Part shown: one piece after another, positions 5,959 to 11,671 of the stretch
Layout of the letters: each line of letters opens with the position of its first letter
Numbering within the stretch: the first letter of the stretch is position 1
DNA from: an uncultured Pseudomonadota bacterium
Lineage (GTDB): Bacteria; Pseudomonadota; Alphaproteobacteria; Rs-D84
Direction of reading: 5' to 3'
Length of the DNA stretch: 11,671 nucleotides
NCBI GenBank assembly: GCA_902776515.1
Contig: CACYQE010000020.1
Span: 1 to 11,671, forward strand
The notes under the pieces: generated by a model
Told to the model about the DNA's origin: nothing
Databases searched by the model: none
The model's input: only the letters and a program-made list of their open reading frames with translations
Position numbers and translations under genes: made by a program

Positions 5959-8900
5959 ATGGCAAAACACATATTGGATGAAAGTAATTTTGAAGGTCTT
6001 AGGTTTTTTGAACCAACAACACAAATACACAAGGTTGTTGGTGAACAAATTCGTAAAATAATGGCCCGTCTTTATACAGACACCGATATTAATTTAGATG
6101 ACTTTTACTTTACTGTATTTGACAACAAAAAACCAAATGCATTTTTTATACCAAAAGAAGAAACTATTTCTGACCCTAAAAAAAACATTATTGCGGTATC
6201 AAATTCATTGATTGATACACTTTCATGTGAAGAAGAATTGGCTGCGGCTATTGCCCATGAATCCGGACATTATTTGTGGGACGAATTCCTTGGCGGTAAA
6301 AACACACGATTCCAAGAACGCGCCTCGGATATTCATTCGGTTGATTTAATGATTTTTGGTGGATATAACCCGCGATATGTCTTGGAAATGCAGAAAAAAA
6401 TTTTTAACCCCTTTAAAGCACCAGATTATATAACCATTGGTGTCCACGGCTCACCATTTCCACGCCAACGAGATGTCGAAGCAATGTTGAGTTATCGTGC
6501 ATTAGAGTTAGGAACATTTCCAAAAATTAACAATTTTGAAAAAGTTGATAAATATATTGAAAAGTTACCTAAAAATATCGCAAAAAAAATTCCTGTTGAT
6601 AAAATTCGAAAGTTAGGTGAAAAAAAAGATAAAATATACAATGTTTTTAAAAAACAAGTGAATTTGCTTAGCAAAACCGAAGAATATCATACTTTTATTG
6701 AAAAAAAGTTATATGAAAAATTTGGGACATACGATCATAATAAAGTTAACAGACCGGATTTGCTTGAATTTTTGCTTTCACTGGGGTTACAAATAAAAAC
6801 CAACCTTGCACGCACTAACAATATGTATAAAATCTTTGATGATTTAAATTTGTATTATGATTTGACAGATTCGGAAATAAAATCATTACAACAATTATAT
6901 ATGAATTATGATTTCCAAGGCGTTTTAAGATATATTGATGTTTTTGGACCATTCAAAGAATTACATGGTTACGTTAAACAATTTTTGGAAACAGATGATG
7001 AAGAACAGGAACGCGAATTAGCAAAAAAAATATCATCAATGCATAAATATGCTGATGATTTTAGATATTTAAGACATCATGATGATTACCAAATCACCAA
7101 TCCAAAAGTTGCAACAGATGGAACAAAAATTCCACCATATAAAAAGTTAGAGAAATACAATTTGCTTTATCATGATTCAAGCACAAACTATTCTTATAGA
7201 AATATTGTTTTTTTTGACACAGATGATTATTATTGCAACAAAAACGGTTTTGTTATTGCGTATGGCGACAAAGCAAGAAAGCTACATAAACGCGATTACA
7301 ATGAACAACGATTAAAATCCGATAGAATAGAATTAAAAACAATATCCGACAAAATAAATGAAAAAATAGATACATATAAAAAAATATCTGACTATATTGA
7401 TGATAAAATATCGACCAAAGATTTTTATAAAAAAACCTCTGTTGATGAGATAAGAAGTATATTAAGTACATTAGACCATGGGTTACCTATTCATATTGAT
7501 ATACGAAACGAAAAGTTATTACACAAAGAAATACAGCAGATATATAAAAATTTTATCAAAAGTAAATTTTATAAAAAATTTTATGCTGATATCGAACCGA
7601 ACAAATCATTGCTGGTAACTTTAAATAATTTTTTTAATTTTAGTAAACCCACTAAAAAAATCAAAAAGAAACTGGTTGCATTGGCCGAATATGCACATAA
7701 TAATAATGACCAAGAATATGAGTTTGAGATATTTTATTATACAAAATTTTCCGCAAAACAGGCATCTTTGAATAAATATATTATCGAAGACACATTACGT
7801 TCTGGTTATGATTATGATTTTGAATTGTATTCAGAAATTTTCGATAATAAAAACAGCACAATATTTGAAAATGTATGTAAAACAATGGGTTTTAAAAAAG
7901 TCCCGCAAACAGAAAATGAATTATTATTGGTTTTACAACAAATACAAAAATTACCACGTTTAGAGTATGACTCATACAGTCAAAAATACAGAAAAGCTGA
8001 AGATTATGTTGAACCAATGACGTTTTCAAACGTAACAAAAAGCAAAATACTGGGACCAAAAAACAGAGATATATCTTTTACAGAATTACGTGGCAATAAT
8101 AATAGTAAAATAAATATAATGTTGTTTTTTTTCTTGGTATATATAAATTCTGGTTACAAATGTAATCCCGCAAAAGTTGCACGTATGTTTGAACACTATT
8201 TAAATAGATACTATTATATATACGAATCAAAAAACCACATGGGTAGCTATCCACATTTTGATATGGTTCGTGAAGCATTTGCAAAATATGTTACGTCAGA
8301 AAAATATCAAACTATGACATTACCAGAAAAAATATATTTGTATGAATTTTTTGGCGTTGCAAATTTATTTTCGGAAAAAGCTGGAAACAAAAATATGATG
8401 ATTAAAATCATTGTTGATGAAATTGTTACGGCAAAAAATCCAGAAAGCACAATAATGTATGCCCAAAAGATACTAACACGTAACCCAATTACCGATATAG
8501 ATACCAAACATAAAGACAAAGATATTGAATTTGCAAATGAACGCGAAAAATTATTAGAATTTTATTCTGATTACTGGGCAAAAAAAATTGGTAAAGACGA
8601 TAAATCAGACGAAAGTTTTAAAAAAGTCCAATCTTTTGTCGATTTTTTAACATCAAACGAAAAATTCGATGCAAACTATAACTATACATATCAACTTTTT
8701 TCAGACGATATCAAAAAAGATTTAGCTGATCGTATAGCAACAAAAATTCAATCCCAAGAAAAAACCACAGCTATATTAAACAATTCAACAAAAATGGTTA
8801 TTTCAGAAAAAACAATTGAAGAATACAATAAAAAATTTATCGCCGCAGAAGAAATTTTGAAATTTCTTAACAAAGAAAAATCACTTGCATTGATAGAATT

Positions 8901-10659
8901 TTTAAAAAGTGATGTAACAGACGAATCTGTTGATAAGGTTATAACTGTATTTGCGAAAGATCACCATTACGATGGTATAAACAAACAATCGCTTACCATG
9001 ATGCATGAAAATTTCTGGGCGGCAAATTTACTAATTCGTGCGTATGCAATAAATAAAATACTTGATGGATACAGCAACAATAATGAAGATAAATTGGATT
9101 TGGTATTAAATAACTTCCTAACACCTGATTCAAAATATTATAAAGACGGGAAATTGGTTTTATATTCTGTATATTATAATATGGAAGATTATGAACGAAA
9201 TTTGATGCTAGCCGCATTGATTGCCGCAGGTAAAAAGGATAACAATTCCGATATGTCTGATGGTCGAGCAGTTGGCCAAGGGTTAAAAATGTTCCTTCAA
9301 GAAAGGGGACCTGCTTTTATTAAATTTGGACAAATGCTGTCTTACTTGACATCATTGGACCCGGATATACGCAAAGAATTATCAACTCTGCGTGACAAAG
9401 CTGATATTCCAACCAGGGCTGAATTATTCGAAATGCTGGAAACAGCATTACCAAAAGATGTTTACAACAAAATATCTTATGTTGGAAAAATATTGGGTGC
9501 TGGGTCATTCTTTGTGACTGTTCAAATTGAATACGATGGGAAACCGTGTGTTGTTTCACTGATGCGTCCAAATACACAAAACCGAACAAAAACAGGTATT
9601 GATATGATAAACAATACCATTACTGATATGGCAAAGGTTGATAAAAAGTTTGATGTATTAAAAAATATCGTTAATCAGGCACGTGATTCCGCAATGAGTG
9701 AAATTGATATTGAACAAGATTATAAAAAATACACTCATGCAAAGAAAGTATATAAAAATTTCAAAGTAACCACAGAATATGCAACTTATACACCTGATGT
9801 TGCCGACTGGATTGTATACGGTTCTGCCGCTAGCAAAGACAATGCATATAAAATTATGGATATGGCCGGTGGAAATCCGTTAACTTCGAACGATATTTCT
9901 GAACAAGAAAAACATGATATGGCTATTGCTTATACCACATTGGAATTAAGCATCTTGTTATCTGGCGAAAAATGGGATACTGACCGACATGCCGGTCAAC
10001 AGAATTTTCAAGAACTCTATAATCCTGACTTTAAAGAATTCTGTATAGGTATTTTTGATACTGGTGCACAAATGAAAAATACACCAAATAAAAAAGAAAA
10101 AATAGCGTTTGGATATTTATTGTATGAATTGGTTAATGGTATTGCTCATGGTCAAAATCTTAATGACATACTTAACGATAAAATAACCAAATTAGATAAA
10201 GTCGGTAATAAATTACATTTAGATACTTTATATATCGATGGAATTCAACGTGGCTTAATGGCTTTGTCTGATATTAAAAAAAAAAAAAAAGAAATCAAAG
10301 ATGAAAATGGTAAAGTAATTCAGGAAGCAAAATCACTTAACAAAGATGATTTACAAAATATTGTTATGGCGATTATAAATTCTGGTGTTATCGATAAAAC
10401 AGTTGTCAGAACTGTCAAATCCAAGGCTGTTATTGATAAATTATTATTCTGGCGTAGTGGTTTGGCTGATGTGGTATCTGATAAAAAATTAGGTAACTAT
10501 GGCAATATATCTGTGGAATATAAAGAGGTCAAAGATACGAATAAGACAACTAAAATACTTAATAAATCAGCCGAAGAAATAAAAAAGTTGATAGAAAAAC
10601 GAAATCAAAACAAGCATTTGGGTATTGAAAAAAACAGAACTATTAAAATGCAATCATAA
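5959..10659 (+). CDS. Giant M48 metalloprotease / UbiB-ABC1-like fusion protein
   Basis: A 1566-residue protein. The N-terminal ~200 residues are an M48 zinc peptidase: HESGH at 100-104, third ligand candidate Glu120 in ERASD, then GGYNP and a His163...Arg171 segment (HGSPFPRQR) like the family's THP..R element. About 900 residues follow without a recognised domain; they look helical and rich in Lys, Asn, Asp and Tyr, with a possible coiled coil near 437-500. The C-terminal part matches UbiB/ABC1 atypical kinases in order: GPAFIKFGQ with the KxGQ motif (Lys1122-Gln1125), GAGS at 1180-1183 in place of the alanine-rich loop, YTPDV at 1277, IMDMAGGNPL at 1299, DRHAGQQN at 1342-1349 and FDTG at 1366-1369. 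The ATP-binding lysine of VAIK is Ser1200. No signal peptide or clear membrane helix is seen; it is probably cytosolic. Substrate and role are unknown. The gene is monocistronic with its own promoter and terminator. Confidence 0.85.
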   Translation: MAKHILDESNFEGLRFFEPTTQIHKVVGEQIRKIMARLYTDTDINLDDFYFTVFDNKKPNAFFIPKEETISDPKKNIIAVSNSLIDTLSCEEELAAAIAHESGHYLWDEFLGGKNTRFQERASDIHSVDLMIFGGYNPRYVLEMQKKIFNPFKAPDYITIGVHGSPFPRQRDVEAMLSYRALELGTFPKINNFEKVDKYIEKLPKNIAKKIPVDKIRKLGEKKDKIYNVFKKQVNLLSKTEEYHTFIEKKLYEKFGTYDHNKVNRPDLLEFLLSLGLQIKTNLARTNNMYKIFDDLNLYYDLTDSEIKSLQQLYMNYDFQGVLRYIDVFGPFKELHGYVKQFLETDDEEQERELAKKISSMHKYADDFRYLRHHDDYQITNPKVATDGTKIPPYKKLEKYNLLYHDSSTNYSYRNIVFFDTDDYYCNKNGFVIAYGDKARKLHKRDYNEQRLKSDRIELKTISDKINEKIDTYKKISDYIDDKISTKDFYKKTSVDEIRSILSTLDHGLPIHIDIRNEKLLHKEIQQIYKNFIKSKFYKKFYADIEPNKSLLVTLNNFFNFSKPTKKIKKKLVALAEYAHNNNDQEYEFEIFYYTKFSAKQASLNKYIIEDTLRSGYDYDFELYSEIFDNKNSTIFENVCKTMGFKKVPQTENELLLVLQQIQKLPRLEYDSYSQKYRKAEDYVEPMTFSNVTKSKILGPKNRDISFTELRGNNNSKINIMLFFFLVYINSGYKCNPAKVARMFEHYLNRYYYIYESKNHMGSYPHFDMVREAFAKYVTSEKYQTMTLPEKIYLYEFFGVANLFSEKAGNKNMMIKIIVDEIVTAKNPESTIMYAQKILTRNPITDIDTKHKDKDIEFANEREKLLEFYSDYWAKKIGKDDKSDESFKKVQSFVDFLTSNEKFDANYNYTYQLFSDDIKKDLADRIATKIQSQEKTTAILNNSTKMVISEKTIEEYNKKFIAAEEILKFLNKEKSLALIEFLKSDVTDESVDKVITVFAKDHHYDGINKQSLTMMHENFWAANLLIRAYAINKILDGYSNNNEDKLDLVLNNFLTPDSKYYKDGKLVLYSVYYNMEDYERNLMLAALIAAGKKDNNSDMSDGRAVGQGLKMFLQERGPAFIKFGQMLSYLTSLDPDIRKELSTLRDKADIPTRAELFEMLETALPKDVYNKISYVGKILGAGSFFVTVQIEYDGKPCVVSLMRPNTQNRTKTGIDMINNTITDMAKVDKKFDVLKNIVNQARDSAMSEIDIEQDYKKYTHAKKVYKNFKVTTEYATYTPDVADWIVYGSAASKDNAYKIMDMAGGNPLTSNDISEQEKHDMAIAYTTLELSILLSGEKWDTDRHAGQQNFQELYNPDFKEFCIGIFDTGAQMKNTPNKKEKIAFGYLLYELVNGIAHGQNLNDILNDKITKLDKVGNKLHLDTLYIDGIQRGLMALSDIKKKKKEIKDENGKVIQEAKSLNKDDLQNIVMAIINSGVIDKTVVRTVKSKAVIDKLLFWRSGLADVVSDKKLGNYGNISVEYKEVKDTNKTTKILNKSAEEIKKLIEKRNQNKHLGIEKNRTIKMQS
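10276..10290 (+). repeat. A15 homopolymer inside the giant gene
   Basis: Fifteen consecutive A encode Lys1440-Lys1444. Such tracts are prone to polymerase slippage. Loss of one A leads to a TAA 13 codons past the tract's start in the shifted frame, and gain of one A leads to a TGA shortly after the tract, so either change would remove about 120 C-terminal residues. Confidence 0.9.
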
Positions 10660-10684
10660 AAAAATCCCCATCCAGGGGATTTTT
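10660..10684 (+). terminator. Terminator of the giant gene
   Basis: AAAAATCCCC (10660-10669) pairs with GGGGATTTTT (10675-10684) across an ATCCA loop and begins immediately after the stop codon. It separates the giant gene from the lrgA-lrgB-pncC operon. Confidence 0.9.
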
Positions 10685-10713
10685 CATATTTTAAAATATT
10701 TTTTTATATTCTA

Positions 10714-10722
10714 TGATATAAA
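10714..10722 (+). promoter_or_regulatory. Probable extended -10 promoter of the lrgAB-pncC operon
   Basis: TGATATAAA resembles the extended -10 elements elsewhere in the window. The -35 position at 17 bases reads AAATAT and gives no support. It lies between the terminator and the lrgA start at 10740, which has only a weak GAGA ribosome site. Confidence 0.4.
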
Positions 10723-10739
10723 TCTGTAAAAGAGAAAAT

Positions 10740-11099
10740 ATGAAATACCTATTTCAATTTATGATTGTGCTTTTATTCGTCTTTTTAGGCGAATTATGCG
10801 AATATTTTATTCCGTTGCCAATCGCAGGCAGTATTTATGGCCTGGTATTGTTGTTTACAGCCCTCTGTACGCACATAATTAAACTTGAATGGGTTGCTGA
10901 CCTGGCCGACTGGTTTCACAGCATTATGGCCCTGTTTTTTATCGCCCCAGCGGTCGCAATCATAGATATCTGGTCCGAAATATCCGGAATATGGTATTAT
11001 TTGGTCTTATTGTTGGTTGTGACGTATGTTGTTACTATGGTTATTACCGGCAAAACAGCGGATTTTTTCTTAAACCCAAGGGAAAATAACAAAAAATGA
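10740..11099 (+). CDS. lrgA: LrgA/CidA family holin-like membrane protein
   Basis: A 119-residue inner-membrane protein of normal family length. It shows the family signature PLPIAGSIYGLVLLF at 26-40 and a second conserved stretch, FFIAPAVAII, at 66-75. Four membrane helices are visible at about 3-20, 29-48, 60-78 and 84-103. Family members have been linked to control of murein hydrolase activity and cell lysis, and more recently to transport of pyruvate or similar small molecules together with LrgB; which applies here cannot be told. The gene overlaps lrgB by four bases (ATGA), so the two are translationally coupled, as in other lrgAB pairs. Confidence 0.9.
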   Translation: MKYLFQFMIVLLFVFLGELCEYFIPLPIAGSIYGLVLLFTALCTHIIKLEWVADLADWFHSIMALFFIAPAVAIIDIWSEISGIWYYLVLLLVVTYVVTMVITGKTADFFLNPRENNKK

Positions 11100-11494
11100 T
11101 TGATATAGTTACAAATTCAACCTATTTTGGTGCTGTAATTACTGTTGTGATGTTTATTATCGCAACGATTATTAATCGCCGTTGGCCAAATCCTTTTACA
11201 ACACCACTCTTTTTGGCCACGGTTTTGGTTGTTATGATATTAACATATTTTAAAATACCGTATGAAACATATAACAATACCGCAAAATATTTGACCTATT
11301 TTCTTGTTCCTGTGACAGTTTGTTTTGCTGTTCCAATGTATCGGCAATTACCGTTACTTAAAAAACATATTTGGTCCATTTTGTTTGCTATGTTTGTTGG
11401 TGTAATTGCATCGGTTGTATCAGGTGCTATATATATGGTCAAATACGGCCACGTTTTATTAGGTAAAAAAGATGAAAGTGGAACAAGTAAATAA
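11096..11494 (+). CDS. lrgB: LrgB family protein, N-terminal half only
   Basis: The 132-residue product matches the first half of LrgB, a membrane partner of LrgA. Visible are NPFTTPLFLATVLVV near 32-46, the IPYETYNNTAKYLTYFL segment at 54-70, and the signature LVPVTVCFAVPMYRQ at 70-84 (family LLGPATVALAVPLY). About four membrane helices can be drawn (10-27, 35-52, 66-82, 92-116). Full LrgB proteins have about 230 residues; the second half with the KSVTTPIA region and GTA-H motifs is absent, and no remnant is seen downstream before pncC. This is either a truncated gene after deletion or a shortened functional form. The start overlaps the lrgA stop (ATGA), and the 3' end overlaps pncC by 23 bases, so the deletion, if real, has joined it tidly to the next gene. 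Confidence 0.85.
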   Translation: MIDIVTNSTYFGAVITVVMFIIATIINRRWPNPFTTPLFLATVLVVMILTYFKIPYETYNNTAKYLTYFLVPVTVCFAVPMYRQLPLLKKHIWSILFAMFVGVIASVVSGAIYMVKYGHVLLGKKDESGTSK

Positions 11495-11671
11495 ACATCT
11501 TAGAGAAAAAGGTTTAACACTCGGTTCTGTTGAATCTTTTACCGGTGGTTTGTTCGCTCAACAAATTACTTCTGTTAGTGGTGCTTCCAAATTTTATAAA
11601 GGCGGTTATGTCACATATGCAACTGAAGAAAAAGTTAATCTTCTTTTAATTCCACAATCACTTGTTGATCA
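11472..11671 (+). CDS. pncC: CinA C-terminal domain protein, nicotinamide-nucleotide amidase PncC (3' end outside window)
   Basis: From the ATG at 11472 an open frame of 66 codons runs off the window. The translation contains SVESFTGGLFAQQITSVSGA and then FYKGGYVTYATEEKVNLLL, the defining start of the CinA C-terminal/PncC domain (family AESCTGG...GAS..F.GG.V.Y....K). PncC removes the amide of nicotinamide mononucleotide to give nicotinate mononucleotide, recycling the product of DNA ligase for NAD synthesis. The protein begins directly at the catalytic domain, so it is the stand-alone form and not full CinA with the molybdopterin-binding-like domain. An AGGT site lies before the start. It overlaps the short lrgB by 23 bases and is probably co-transcribed with it. 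Confidence 0.9.
   Translation, partial: MKVEQVNKHLREKGLTLGSVESFTGGLFAQQITSVSGASKFYKGGYVTYATEEKVNLLLIPQSLVD

Overview
The window is AT-rich DNA from a Gram-negative bacterium. It carries late lipid A (LPS) genes, an outer-membrane-type lipoprotein, Shine-Dalgarno sites of the AAGGA type and mostly TAA stops. A DUF374 acyltransferase next to lpxK, plus an initiator tRNA with an A29-U41 pair, suggests an uncultured, low-GC, probably host-associated alphaproteobacterium. That placement is inference from gene order and composition, not from a marker phylogeny.

Left part (1-2951, minus strand): a tightly packed operon read right to left. It encodes a DUF374 lysophospholipid-type acyltransferase, lpxK, lpxC and a small lipoprotein that runs off the window. 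The genes overlap or nearly touch, so they are probably co-transcribed and translationally coupled for envelope/lipid A synthesis. A promoter (TTGAAA-17-TACACT) sits just upstream. The waaA gene that often lies in this cluster is absent here.

Centre (3088-3430): a consensus promoter drives an initiator tRNA-fMet gene with encoded CCA. A 19-bp-stem hairpin follows, then a stretch that looks richer in G and C, with several adjacent hairpins. That stretch ends in a second copy of the tRNA 3' end (19 of 20 bases identical) and a strong terminator. No protein explains it. It is a candidate structured RNA or a remnant of site-specific insertion at the tRNA.

Right part (3536-11671): accessory-looking genes. 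They are a cytoplasmic S41-type peptidase without PDZ or signal peptide, a small RBBP9/YdeN-like alpha/beta hydrolase, and a secreted four-cysteine orphan on the minus strand. Divergent from the orphan is a 1566-residue protein that joins an N-terminal M48 zinc metalloprotease to a C-terminal UbiB/ABC1 atypical-kinase fold through about 900 residues of unrecognised, probably helical sequence. The kinase part keeps KxGQ, the catalytic-loop Asp/Asn and a DxG motif but has lost the ATP-binding lysine. This fusion is the most striking feature of the window. The window ends with an overlapping lrgA-lrgB-pncC operon in which lrgB is only its N-terminal half.

Several of the accessory genes share a promoter style, an extended -10 of the form TRTGATATAAT. 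The only gene-free stretch over 300 bases (2952-3535) holds two promoters, the tRNA, the structured stretch, two terminators and the S41 gene promoter.
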